The notes: generated by a model not told the origin, from the sequence alone. A stretch of 64,000 bases of DNA from Cryptomeria japonica (GCF_030272615.1 NC_081415.1:599459644-599523643); one strand, 5' to 3'. Shown: positions 22,440 through 33,959, counted from the stretch's first letter. Numbers and translations are program-made.

Positions 22440-22819
22440 AAAGGAGTTGAAAAAATACAACACCATAGGAGCCCAAATAATCTTTGCAAGCTGAAAAACC
22501 TGTTACAAGGAGAATCAATGAAGCAAATCATAGAAGGAAAGAATACACAGGAAAAATATGCTCCAAAAGATGAGAGCTCAATAATCTCCAAAATGTATTG
22601 TCAATAATAATCCTTCTTCATACAATGAAAAGAAAGAACTCAACCTTTAATAGGTCAAGAAACCCTAAAAGGGAAAACCTAGGTTTGCACATAATAATTA
22701 ATTAAAATCATTAATTATATGCACCTAAAGTTAGCTTAAGTGTAAAAGAGATAAAGGGAACTTAAATAATTAAACAAATATTGTTTAATTAATCAAGTAA
22801 ATACCCGAATACTCTAACA
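22440..22819 (-). repeat. 3' LTR of the nested element
   Basis: Left LTR. In the minus orientation it follows the polypurine tract (22829-22820). It differs from the right LTR at about 14 sites by eye. Confidence 0.85.
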
Positions 22820-23999
22820 CCCCCCTTAAGCTAGACTTAGGAAGAAGCTAAAACCTAGAACAGCTACTGAAAGCAATAAAGATGGGTCCTGGCAACAAGG
22901 CCTGATCAGGGACCCAAATACAATAAAATCCCTATGAACTGGAGAAATAGAGAAAACCACATGTGAAAAAAACTCTACTCCAAAAAGAGATGGAAAAGAA
23001 CACCACTGAAGCATGAAGAACCTGCAAACTCTGTCGAAGAATAACTGCTGATCTGAAGAACCTCCACTAAAATAGAACATGACCAGGTAGAGAAGACTAT
23101 AATCTGTATGAGTGCCCTCAAATGATACTACTCGAATCAGAAGCAAAACAAAGCAAATAACAGAAATCGAAGATACAGATGGCATGAAAACACCAAAGCC
23201 TGAAGAGCTGATCAGTTGAACCATGGAAGCAGTAGAACTAATAGGATAAACCTCCCCATAATGCGGAAGTGGGAGAGGGATAGGAACACTGAAAAGGACA
23301 GCCAAAAAAAACTGCATGATGAAGAACCAAGACCATCAAAGGTGCTGAGACAAGTGCATGGTGTCGTGGAAGGAACACTCACTTGACACACATCATGAGG
23401 CGAATGTCATGGAAGGAACACTCACTAGACAAAGGAAGATGGCAAACAACAGGAAAACATCAACCCCCTCATAGCACTTGATCAATAGTACATGTACAAC
23501 AAGACACAAGATATGCATGATGACACTTTATCTCAGTGCGTTTGCATAAATACAAGCTACAATGATAATAAGATTGGAAATAGAAACGTGAACCAAAATA
23601 GAGACATCCTACTCAAAGGAGAGATCCCAGGACTTGAAACAACCACGATATCCACCAGAGTGCTGAAAAGAAAAAACTGAATAAAATATGCATGGAGAAG
23701 AATCTAGAAATAAACTCAAATGGCTGGAAAGTACACATCACACGCTTTTTGAAAATATAAAGTTTTCAAAAAATTAAGGTCGGATGCTCATTCTATGGCT
23801 CCCAGAGTGCAAAAACTAGACCTCGCTTTGACTGGAAAAAAAATAGTCAAACAACAAAATTGGAAAAAATTACCAACACCATGAGGTCGGCCTTGTAACC
23901 CGCTTTCTGACGCCTATTCATTTTCAAAAAAATGACTCTGTATACCCAAGATAGAGCCAAAAAACAAAACCCCCCCTGAAAAAGGCCAAAAAAGGAGGT

Positions 24000-24470
24000 C
24001 AGGTGGCCAGTGGGTGGCGGCCAGGTGGTGCTTCGGTGGAGGTCAGGCGGAGCTCCAGTGGCCAGGAGGAGATCCAGTGGTGGCCGGGTGGCGGAGCCAG
24101 GGACAGCCACCGGCGGAGCGAGGCTGGGCGGGCAAGTACAAGGATCGGGCGGAGGCCGACGGCTGAGAGCCAGGCAGAGCGGCATCCGGGAGCGGAGCAG
24201 CGATGGGGCCATGAAGCAGCAGCTACAGGGAGGCCGCCGGTGGGAGATGCAGGCGACAGGGAGGCCGAGGCTGAGCGCGGCGATGCAGGCGGGCAGATCT
24301 GGGCTGAGCGTGGCTGCGAGAGGCCGGGGAGCCAGAGGATCGGCGGGGGTCGGGGAAACACTGCTGGCAGCCGGAGGATGTAGGGAGGCCGGTAGGGGGC
24401 TAGAGACTAGAGGCGCGGGGCCCAAGGCCTGCAGGTCTGCGAGAGTGGCAGGGGTAGGGGCCCCATAGTA
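24000..24470. other. GC-rich block inside the nested element
   Basis: A sharply bounded, very GC-rich stretch rich in GGCGG/GGAGG motifs, flanked by A- and T-runs on both sides. Long frames on both strands are by-products of composition and lack domains. It could be a captured exon or UTR, or an expanded simple repeat. Confidence 0.55.
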
Positions 24471-24882
24471 CCCTGCATACCATGGGAACCCCCCCCCAAA
24501 AAATTTAAAACCCTTTTTCACCTCTTTTTTCTTTTGATTTTTTTGAAAAAAAAATTTTAATAAAAAATCAAAATTCGGCCTGCATGCCGTAAAAAGGCAA
24601 AATATTTTTTTTTTGAATTTTTTTCTCGAACTACGTGTCAAGGTCGTACGACCTGGATGTGGAGAAAAAAAACTCCCAGAGGCTCAAGAACCAAAATAGG
24701 TTGAATTTTATATGACCATAGGGGTTTTTTGGCCTTCTGAGCATGATGGTGAGGTCCATTTAGGCCCAAAGTGCTCACAAAAAAAGGTCAAACCCTAGGT
24801 GCAAAAAAAAAAATTTGAAACCCCAGATCTGCTTCCAAAGCCAAAAATTCTCAAAACAAGAACAGGTAGCTGCAGATCTGAA

Positions 24883-24894
24883 GCTCTGATACCA
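24883..24894 (-). other. Primer binding site of the nested element
   Basis: The minus strand reads TGGTATCAGAGC, a perfect initiator tRNA-Met site directly after the LTR end. Confidence 0.9.
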
Positions 24895-25275
24895 TAAAGG
24901 AGTTGAGAAAATATAACACCATAGGAGCCCAAATAATCTCTGCAAGCTGAAAAACCTATTACAAGGAGAAGCAATGAAGCAAATCACAGAAAGAAAGAAT
25001 ACACAAGAAAAATATGCTCCAAAAGATGAGAGCTCAATAATCTCCAAAATGTATTGTCAATAATAATCCTTCTTCATACAATGAAAAGAAAAAACTCAAC
25101 CTTTAATAGGTCAAGAAACCCTAAAAGGGAAAACATAGGTTTGCACATAATAATTAATTAAAATAATTAATTATATGCACCTAAAGTTAGCTTAAGTGTA
25201 AAAGTTATAAAGGGAACTTAAATAATTAAACAAATATTGTTTAATTAATCAAGTAAATACCTAAATACTCTAACA
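24895..25275 (-). repeat. 5' LTR of the nested element
   Basis: Right LTR, starting TGTTAGAG on the minus strand. Its terminal 167 bp, plus two bases of the primer site, recur without a single difference at 26544-26712. Confidence 0.88.
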
Positions 25276-25276
25276 C

Positions 25277-25654
25277 GGATTGTAGTCTATATTTATATGT
25301 AGTCAGTAAGGCTCATTTTTTGATGAGCAGTGTGCTCTAGGTTGTTGGCCTTCCTGCAAGTGTAGGCCCCTTCATTGTGATTCACATACTTACTGCAGAA
25401 GTATTATCTGACTATGGGTAGGCTTCCCACCATGGTTTTTCCCTTTACTGGGTTTTCCACGTACCAATCTTGGTGTTGTGTGGATGGATTTTATTCTGTG
25501 ATTATTGCTTATGCTTAATTGATTAAATTGCTATTCCAGTATTATTATTTTGGGTTCTGGTATTAAAGTTTTAATTATTGAATGTTCTCGTAATATGAGA
25601 CAACTGATTCACCCCCCCTCTCAGTTGTCTTCCGGTTATCTGAACTATCTAACA
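25277..25654 (+). repeat. 3' LTR of the copia element, right part
   Basis: Resumes at GGATTGTAGTC and runs to CTAACA. The U5 stem AGACAACTGA (25598-25607) with TCAGTTGTCT (25621-25630) is conserved. Confidence 0.9.
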
Positions 25655-26290
25655 GATTCAAGTTTTACATCTTCTCCAAGTTGTCATAGAAAGAGGCAAC
25701 AATACAAGGTCGAAGCATAATGGCTCTATCAGAATCCACTCCTTCTATTGTTCTCATTGTCAAATTTGGGTGCCTCTATCTAAAACCTTCCCATTGTGAC
25801 CTTCCTAGCATCCCATTTCTGAATGGATTGAGCCTATTCCCACTAATTTGGGCAACGGTTGATTGTAGTTGACTGATTGCAGACCATGGCCAATTTCAGC
25901 CATGTCCTTGCACCATTAGACAACTTCAGCCTCCTCCTCTTCTGATAAAATGGTGTTTGAACCCCTCATAATTTTTCTTGTAACTCCCATCAGCCATGCC
26001 CTGACAGAGGTAATGTGCATATCATACTTCATTGATGTGGCCCTAACAGACATATGCTTGTCTTCTATACATGTTATTGTTGCTTTCATGTTAGAAATGC
26101 TCCATTTTTTTTGGCACCATTGAGGGAAGCACATTCGGTGTTTCAGAAATAGGATTGCAACCTGTATTGGAAGGCTCATCTATAGTAGTAGGTTCAACAT
26201 CAGTAGCATTGTTCACTACATTGGGCAAATCAGGAGTCACTATGTCTTCATTTTGGGTCATACTATCTTTTTGAGTGAAGTGCACCCCAT
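25655..26290 (-). pseudogene. pogo-like transposase, N-terminal segment
   Basis: N-terminal third of the split transposase, with the CENP-B/pogo DNA-binding region. Read leftward: an acidic start, then KATITCIEDKHMSVRATSMK and YDMHITSVRAWLMG (helix-turn-helix), then NTILSEEEEAEVVKWCKDMA and EIGHGL (second HTH, 'Ls.eEE..lv.w...ma..G'). After a frameshift it continues ISQLQSTVAQISGNRLNPFR and RHPNLTMRTIEGVDSDRAIM, then SFYDNLEKM next to the copia insertion. This order is standard for pogo/Tigger proteins. Stops include TAG at 25776-25778. Confidence 0.85.
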
Positions 26291-26543
26291 GAGTGACTCT
26301 AACTATTCAACGTCTAATGAATTTGTTTCCCTTTCTACCTCATGCCATGTTGTTCACCTAACCTGCAACCATATGGTAAACAGAGAGAGATGGGTCATTA
26401 AAATGAAACCCCCAATGCCATTGAGATAACTGATGGAAAAACAAATCAATTTCTACAAGTACCAATGAGAACAATTCCATCATTGAATATCTTAGAACAA
26501 AATAAAATGCTACTGTGCGTGTCTATATATAAAACCACTGATT
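26291..26543. other. 5' flank of the transposase, first copy of a microsatellite-linked unit
   Basis: No gene. Near 26465-26535 it carries CATCATTGAATATC...AACAAAATAAAATGCTA followed by a TGTGCGTGTCTATATA tail. This unit recurs near 27000 and 28030. Confidence 0.5.
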
Positions 26544-26712
26544 CATAAAGGAGTTGAGAAAATATAACACCATAGGAGCCCAAATAATCTCTGCAAGCTG
26601 AAAAACCTATTACAAGGAGAAGCAATGAAGCAAATCACAGAAAGAAAGAATACACAAGAAAAATATGCTCCAAAAGATGAGAGCTCAATAATCTCCAAAA
26701 TGTATTGTCAAT
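26544..26712 (-). repeat. Truncated LTR copy identical to the nested element's 5' LTR end
   Basis: 169 bp identical base for base to 24893-25061, while the nested element's own 3' LTR differs at several positions over the same stretch. The fragment lacks the LTR start and is not followed by a primer site. It breaks off at GTCAAT on the right. Confidence 0.85.
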
Positions 26713-26788
26713 TTTTTGAGACCTACATTGATTTTAGTAAAAGGTGCTTTAGATGCGTGTGGTTCTAAGCTAATGCCCGATAAGAAAG

Positions 26789-26838
<50 letters not shown>

Positions 26839-27053
26839 ACAATAACCATATAGGCACAAAACTTGAAACTTAATATCTCAAGGACGGAAAATAGAAGCAC
26901 AAGATACAGTAGTGAAATATGTAATTGTGATGTGATTAAAAACTCGATATTGTTGATATTCTATTAGACAATAACCATATAGCCACAGAAGTTGAAACAT
27001 CCATCATTGAACATCTTTGAACAAAATAAAATTCTATTATGTGTGTGTTTCTT

Positions 27054-27134
<81 letters not shown>

Positions 27135-28103
27135 AGGACAGAAAATAAAAGCACGATATGCAGGAGTGGAAGATGTAACTGTGATGTGATTAAAAATTGG
27201 ATATTGTTAATATTCTATTAGATGCAGATTCATTTCTCATATGATTAACTACTGAATGATGTTGTTGTATTTGTCAAATGAAATTTGTCAGAAGTAATAA
27301 ATAGAAAAGATTCAAGTTCTCTGAAAAGAGTATAATATGTATGCATGATAATATTATTAAGTTGTCTAAAATCAATATAATATGTATGCCTGATAATATT
27401 ATTAGGACTCACTGCAAATAATATTATCATGTATCAGGAGAACAAGGTTTTTTTGCAGAGAAAACAATGAAAATTCCCCCAAAAAATCTTCATTTCCCAA
27501 AGTTTTTAGGGCAATGTAGTTGGCAGTAATTCGTGCCAAGTGGGCCCATAATGTGTAAGTGGGAAGGTTGTTATGGGTGTTCAATAGATTTTTTGACCAC
27601 CCATTTTAAACTTTATAATAAAATTTTCTTGGCCTGGTATATATATATAACCATATAGCCAGTTAATACTAACTGTAAATAATACTATCAGGCATACATA
27701 TTAATGAAATGATAAATAATGAAGGAGTTTCGAATAATTATGAACACGAATTAATTTTTTTTGCACTATGTAATGATTTTGGCATTATAAACAGAGAGAC
27801 ACTATTTAACAATGCACCCATAAAATGAAATGATAAATAATGAAGGGGTTTCAAAGAAAACAAAGAGATAATCAATTTTTTTGCCATTCTTTGTGAGGAT
27901 TTTGATAGTATAAAAATGTAAGAGATCATTGAAATACAGGGGCATTATAATGAGTTAAGTTCACACTATAATATAGGGGCATTATAAACAGAGAAAGATC
28001 ATTGAAATGAAACCCTCAATGTCATGTTCCAATGAGTACAAATACATCATTGAAAACCTTTGAATAAAATAAAATGCTATCGTGTGTGTCTATACACACA
28101 CAC

Positions 28104-28156
<53 letters not shown>

Positions 28157-28690
28157 CAATAACCATATAGCCACAGTAAACTGTAAGAGAACATTAAAAT
28201 GAAACCGTAAACCGCATACAAAGAAATCATCAATATAAAGCATAATGAAGCTACGAAGGAGCATAAACCATCATTTGACATCCAATATGCCAATTAATAT
28301 TATTTACAGTGACTATATTGATTGTAAAACTTGGAATGAAATACAATTTTGAGATATTGAAAGAAGTATATGAAAGAAATGTTGGTTTACTGAAAACAAT
28401 ATAATTAAAATTGAAAGATTTATAAAATCAAACATTGACTGGAAAGGGAATTTAGTTATTCTGCATGTACCAACCTAAATGAGCACCCTTGAATAAGGAA
28501 TGTGTAGAGGGAATTTGTAGAGCTCAGGAATATGCAATGAATTGGATTGTAATGAAAGTGACATGGGAAATTATGTCTTATAGAATAATTTGAATGTGGA
28601 ATATGAATGCATTCATTTGTGGTAGCTGATTTTTGAATTCAAGTTTTTGTGGGAAACAATCGGTCTTCTCATATAAAAAATAGTCCCTCT
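26713..28690. repeat. Microsatellite-rich region with local duplications
   Basis: Three long (TG)n tracts lie at 26792-26836, 27056-27130 (running into TA) and 28083-28151. They sit among duplicated AT-rich units: ACAATAACCATATAG-C-CA at about 26838, 26968 and 28155; GTGATGTGATTAAAAA...GGATATTGTT at 26925 and 27180; TGAAATGATAAATAATGAAGG at 27704 and 27824. ORFs here encode only His-Thr or Val-Cys runs. No gene. Confidence 0.7.
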
Positions 28691-29155
28691 TGGCATAAAC
28701 TAAATTTTGATGGGTCAGCTTAAAATACCTGGCAAGTGGGAGGTGGAGTTATTCGTGATCATCAGGGGACTACTATTGTTGCCTATGTGGGTAGCCTGAA
28801 GAATCATACTGTCACTCAAGATGAGGGAATGACCCTCCTATGGGGTCTGAAGTTCACTGCTTCTATAGTTATTAGACAACTGGAAATTGAAGGTGATTCT
28901 AAAGTAATTGTGGAAGTTGTCAGTGGTATATCTGTAGTAGGTTGGAAAGTTGAATCTATTTTGAGGGATGCAAGAATGTTTCTAGCTAACCTTGACTGTT
29001 TCACTATCCACCACATTTTTAGAGAAGGGAATGTGGCTGCTGACTCTATGGCTGCTTTTGGTAGGCTACAAGATAGCTTACGGTGTTGGAGGAACATTGA
29101 TCTGCTGCCAGTGATCACCAAGGAGATCTTGGAGAAAGAAAAAACTAAGTCTTAA
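28691..29155 (+). pseudogene. LINE-type RNase H domain
   Basis: RNase H-like domain (RVT_3) of the kind found at the C-terminus of plant L1-type LINE proteins. It reads KLNFDGSA (first Asp), a TAA stop, then VGGGVIRDHQGTTIVAYVG, DEGMTLLWGL (Glu), LEIEGDSKVIVEVVSG (Asp), IHHIFREGNVAADSMAAFG (last Asp). All four acidic positions are present. No zf-RVT or reverse transcriptase lies upstream, so this is a 5'-truncated copy. It is followed 474 bp later by the long ORF at 29629-31017, in the same order as at 55780-57999. Confidence 0.85.
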
Positions 29156-29628
29156 TGACGAGTCTTTCTAATTGTAATCTGATGATGAGCATTAATTTTC
29201 AAATTTTTAATCTGGAGTGGGAACTCACCCATTATGGGTTGGGTATGCCACATAGCTACATATGGCATTGTCATCAGTATCAAGGGGTTTTAAATAATGA
29301 TGATACTTATTGGCTAAGTATCGATATCGGGAAAGGCGATTTTTTATTAATCATTCAGATGAATGTCATTGGTGGTAATGAAGGTGATAGCTAGTCTCGG
29401 CTAAATCACATTGAGCAGATTGATGGCTAACACAAGCATGATAGATTTCGTGATGGGGAAATCTGTTTAAACACAACTTGAAATAATCGCGGTGATTATT
29501 GCATGATTTTATTCCAGAAATTTGTTGAGCTTGCTTCTTGACTCTCCTTCTACTCTTGAATGGCTATGTATCCTCTCTGCCTTGTTTCTCACTTCTAAGC
29601 TGGAGGAAACGATCATGGGGGTGACAGA

Positions 29629-31017
29629 ATGAGACTTGAACCTAATAAAATAGATGATTTCAAATCCAGGTCGACGGTTTGGTTTGTGTGCGCGTAAGGA
29701 GGCATCGATAAATTCATGGAGAGCATGAAAGTAAATGATGAGAGACTGCCGAAGTAGTTTGTGGCTTCCTAGGAGGACAGAAGGGTCACTATGGGTGGAA
29801 TCTCATTTGAAGTTAATGAAGATGTGATTTCTTAGTCGATGGGCATGTCCATGGAGGGTAGAAAATGGAAGAAACAGAGCCGCATATCGGACATCACCAG
29901 CCTAAACCATTTTTTCCATGATGGGGAGAATCCTGTGAAGCAGGCCAGTAGTTTCAACCATGAAGAGCTTCTGCCACCTTGGGATGAGGTCTACTGCATC
30001 ATCATGAAGTATTTCACTCTGGAAGGATGGTATGGGGTTTTCTACTACTATCACCTCCCTTTCCTTAACCATCTTAGGAATAAGGATCTTATTTCCATCC
30101 CTTTTTTTCTGCTACATTCTATGGATTCTAATGTGAGAGATATTGTTGAAGCCATAAAGAAAGGCAAGGACTTTATTAATATCCACCAAGGCCTTATCCT
30201 CCACCTTTACAATTTCCACTTGGCCCTCTGTTCTCCTCGCATGATTTTAGTCCAAAATGTGTTTGAAAGCTACTCTCTGGCCATAGCCACTGCCAACCTT
30301 GACATAAGCCCTCCTTGGTTGCCCGAACCTAGCTCCTCCATTAAGAAAAATAAAAAGTCTGTCTACCACTTGGAGGATTTAAAACCCCCCAAGAAAGTGA
30401 GAATCTAGGAAATCGACTCCAATGTGGAGATTACAGATGAAGATAACACTCTGCGTCACTCTATGAGATTGGCATCCAAACCCCCAGAGAAACCCTTAAA
30501 GGACTCCTCCTCATCCCATGATACTGGGAATTCCATCCCCTCTGGTAATGTGGCCCCATTTCATTCCACCTCGGCCCCTCATTCTGTGAGCTCCACCCAT
30601 GTGTCTGAGAGCCCTAAAAATTCCATGAGCCTGGATGCTGGTCCCAAATCTCGGGCAAACTATTCATCCCCTAATCTCAGGTTTGAAAATATGGTGGTGG
30701 TGGAGGAAGTGGGCAACATCAAGGAGGAAGTAGAAGGCAAATTGATGGATTTGGAGAAGAAAGTGGACGACATGATTGAGAACTTGTAGGAAATTGCCAA
30801 CAGAATAGATGTCATTGAGAATAAGATGAATGATGTCTTCGAGTTTGTGTTGAATGTCATGCACATTAGCTCTGTGACCACTCTCTATCTCTTGCAGGAA
30901 AGCACCCTCAAAGGTAAAGGAAATGAGGATGAGGACTACAAAGACCTCTTTAGATTCCTCACCAAAGAATGGGCAAGGAAGCTCCTCCCCAAGAGGAGCC
31001 ATGGCAAAAAGAAGTAG
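29629..31017 (+). pseudogene. Accessory ORF family member, copy 1
   Basis: A single frame of 462 codons with six in-frame stops (five TAG, one TAA) and no frameshift. Core: RRVTMGGISFEVNEDVIS, SMEGRKWKKQSRI, then IMKYFTLEGWYGVFYYYHLP and FLNHLRNKDLISIPFFLLHS, then INIHQGLILHLYNF. A Pro/Ser/Lys-rich linker and a C-terminal coiled coil (KEEVEGKLMDLEKKVDDMIE) follow. The core clearly matches the ORF at 56269-57999. I cannot name the family. The length and domain order suggest a retroelement accessory or DNA/RNA-binding protein, which is inference. A late KRSHGKKK end is very basic. Confidence 0.75.
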
Positions 31018-31320
31018 CGTTGTTTGCTATGGATTAGTTTTTTGGCTTTTTGAATGGCCCTAATGGTCTTTCGGCTTATAGTTATGGCTACTAGTTAATC
31101 CTGGACTTAACTATCTTTTTCCCTACATGGCATATTTTAACTAGGACTTTTATATACTCTGTTAATATGTGTAGTATGTTTAAAGTTTTTGATAGAGGAA
31201 ATTTTAGGAGACTGTGAATTTGTTGTTTCTTTGCTAACAGTTGTTTATCTGTTGTTATCTTAACTGTACCTGGGTCAGCCCCCTAGTTTTGGCTGCTTTT
31301 AATATCAAAAATATTTTATT
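31018..31320 (+). other. 3' untranslated region, possible non-LTR element end
   Basis: T-rich tail after the accessory ORF, ending CTTTTAATATCAAAAATATT near 31297-31316. A short A-rich ...TATCAAAAA end is typical of plant LINE 3' termini. No target duplication was identified. Confidence 0.35.
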
Positions 31321-33342
31321 TTATTTACTAAGTATATAAATTCTACTAACTTATACTATGTCCTAACATATATCAAAATATCTAAAATTTTACGTACTAT
31401 TTTATGTAATATACTCAAATAGATAATGTGTACTCTATTTATCTAAGCTTTAAAATATTTAAACCTCAAATTAATTAAATTTATATAATAATTTTAAAAT
31501 AATTCAAATAAATAATTTTATAGAGTTATTAAAAAAAGTCATATATTTTATTTGCTCTATATGTCACCTCTTCATACCAATACACTCTACTCTTAATAAT
31601 ATTTAATATAACAGAATATTAATTTAAACAAATAATCAACATTTTAACAATTTGTTCCATATGTCAATATTAAACATTTGTCAAAAATACCCTATCAAAC
31701 TAATTTTCAATAAATATATTTTAAATTTTAAATCTAACTAAAATATTTATTTATCCCATCTCTACTCAATTGAAAATTCCATTAATTTTTTTTCTCAAGA
31801 GTGACATCTTCTAAAGTTCAATCCTCCACTCTTGGTTACTCCTTATCTATCCTTTGCTCTTAGTTACTCCATATCTCTCCCTCTCCCTACATACTTATCT
31901 ATATATCTCTTTGTCTCTACCTCTCTCTATCTTTATCTCTCCCTCTATCTCTTTATCTCTAATTTTATTTGTTTATTTCTTTATCTCTAATTTTTTCCAG
32001 TTTATCACTTTATCTCTAATTTTTTCTAGTTTATCTCTATCTCTCTATTTTTAATCTTTCCCTCTACCTCTCTTTTAACTCTCAATCCATTTCTCTCCCC
32101 TTCCTCTCCCCCACTATTATTTCTTTATCTATTCTAAACTAATCACACTATTGATAGGAACTTGACGTTATCTTTTTGATTTAGAGTTTGTGTTTGGATC
32201 TCTATAATTTGAGTGCATGGTTGATTTGTGGTTATTACTTATCCATTGAAAGCTTTTCTCACAAAAAACATCATGGTCAAAATTATGAACGACTTTACTA
32301 TATTTTATAATTATTAGATGAATTTACAAAAAAAAGTCAAATTTTAATATAATAGAATAATTTTACTTTATAATTTTGAATGATTATTTATTCATCTTAA
32401 GCTCCTCTTATGCAAATATCTACAATTTCACAATATATTTCAAATTAATTTATTACTAATAATAATTCCATATATTTGCATGTAAGTAAATGCATTTTCT
32501 ATTATTTTCTACTCTACCATACTATTGGCAAGAACTTGACGCTTTGCATCTCTTGTTTAAAAAAATATTTTAAACCTTTTAAACTTACATTTTTTGCATT
32601 TATTTTAATTATAATTTTATATTTATAGATAATTTATTATATATTTAGAAATTTTAAAATAATCTCTAACTCCATCTCTCATCTTTTTCCCTATCTCACT
32701 CTTGCCCCATCTATCTATAAACTAACCAAATCCTTTTATGTTTTCTAGTTTAAACTAACCACACTATTGTGTCTCTTGTTTAAGTTAAATTTATAAAATT
32801 TTAATTATAATTTTATCTTTATAAAGAATAATGTGATTCAGAATTAGGTGTACATTAAATAAATTCTATTAGCATAAATATCTTTAAGAGATCTATCAAA
32901 AAGTTGTTCAATGTGCCTATTTAATTACTAAATATATTTCATTTAATTAAAAATCTCATTCTAATTTTAACCATAATTAAAAACAAATGTTTAAACACAA
33001 AAAACTAAAAATTATACATATATTGTAATGTAAAAATACAACAAATAATGTAACATGGTTGAATTTTAATATATGAATAAAGCAATAATTAGAAGAAATA
33101 TAGTAAAATAGGTATCTATTCAAGGCATATATCATTGTCACTTCTTATATTATGTAGATTTTTTTTTCATCACATACATCGCATTTGAATCATCTTAAAA
33201 TAATAAAAAAATTATTATCTTATAGTTATAATGCAAGTTCAGTTAACGTCTTGCACCTTACAACTACGGATGCTACAAGTATATATATACGATGGAATTG
33301 GATATTCAAATTATTATGATTGAAAATTTTTAAGGATTTTCT
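31321..33342. repeat. AT-rich DNA with a pyrimidine-rich tract
   Basis: No gene. 31850-32110 is a low-complexity tract of TCTC/TATCTC/TCTCCC on the plus strand. A motif AACTTGACG(T/C)T...TCTTGTTTAA recurs loosely near 32160, 32530 and 32765, hinting at old local duplications. The rest is AT-rich without signal. Confidence 0.6.
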
Positions 33343-33374
33343 CAAGACTATTCACCCCACCCCCCTTAGTCTTG
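33343..33374 (+). repeat. Copia LTR end relic (C-rich stem-loop)
   Basis: CAAGACTA (33343-33350) pairs perfectly with TAGTCTTG (33367-33374) around TTCACCCCACCCCCCT. This is the same design as the U5 stem-loop at 16885-16921, with a different stem. It marks the relic of a copia-type LTR end; the rest of the LTR is not recognisable. Confidence 0.5.
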
Positions 33375-33959
33375 TAGTGTGTTCAACAAGTCATTAAAGA
33401 GACTATGGAGATGGAAACTCTCCCTATGATAGCTAGCCTTATGAACACCCTAATATAACATGGCATGTAGATGTCATCTAGTCTCATGGTTCAAAATATT
33501 ATCATCTAGCAAGACCATATTGTCCTAGTGTTGCTATCTCCCTAATATACTATAGTATTATTTATCGTTTTGGAAGAGACTATGATCCACAAAGTGTAGA
33601 GGTGTCACATCCCACAAAGTACATTCATTATCATTGTACATGTATTGGAAACCTATAGGGTGAATGGTGAATAAAATGGTGTTCACTAGTGAGATAGTAC
33701 ATAATTTATTTAGTGATCAGATAGAGTTATTTTAATATGAAGCCATATGATAAGAGGCTTCCAAATCAAGAAGCCACCTATTGGAATAATATGTAGATGA
33801 AAAGATATCTTGGCCCTTCATCTTGTCTTCGCCATATGCCATAGATGATCCAAAATGTGTAGGTCTTAAAGTCATAGAAAAATATGTACTAGAAGAAGGT
33901 GGTTGAATATTGTTCTTTTAGAGAAGATGTGCTAGCTCATCAATCTTCTTTGCATAACA

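Larger units (their letters stand above)
22440..25275 (-). mobile_element. Non-autonomous LTR element nested in the copia 3' LTR
   Basis: Minus-strand element with LTRs at 24895-25275 (5', TGTTAGAG...) and 22440-22819 (3'), about 380 bp each and roughly 96% alike by eye. The primer site TGGTATCAGAGC is at 24894-24883, and the polypurine tract CTTAAGGGGGG is at 22829-22820. The 2.06-kb inside has no Gag, protease, integrase or RT motif. The longest frame (24641-23847, 264 codons) is a proline-rich translation of a GC-rich block. Host flanks are AGATT and GGATT; the intact 5' LTR of copia has a single TGGATT there, so this is the target duplication. It fits a small LARD/TRIM-type element moved by others. 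Confidence 0.85.
15755..25654 (+). mobile_element. Ty1/copia retrotransposon, full length, nested
   Basis: A complete copia element by structure: 5' LTR, tRNA-Met-type primer site, gag, protease, integrase, reverse transcriptase, RNase H, polypurine tracts and 3' LTR. The PR-IN-RT-RH order is diagnostic of copia. It inserted into the pogo-like transposase gene between DNLEKM and NHYGSIQIWNCDETG. Flanks are GATAA (15750-15754) and GATTC (25655-25659), a decayed target duplication at best. The 3' LTR was later split by another LTR element at 22440-25275. Many stops and at least three frameshifts make the copy inactive. Confidence 0.9.

Noticed and set aside
23847-24641. 264-codon proline-rich ORF on the minus strand
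   Set aside because: It coincides with a GC-rich block, has no domain, and long frames exist on both strands there, so composition explains it.
22376-25047. ORFs starting [13 protein letters not shown] in both LTRs of the nested element
   Set aside because: They lie within LTR sequence, differ in their ends and have no domain; the shared start only reflects the duplicated LTR.
26685-28293. ORFs with His-Thr, Val-Cys and Ile-Tyr runs
   Set aside because: They are translations of TG and TA microsatellites.
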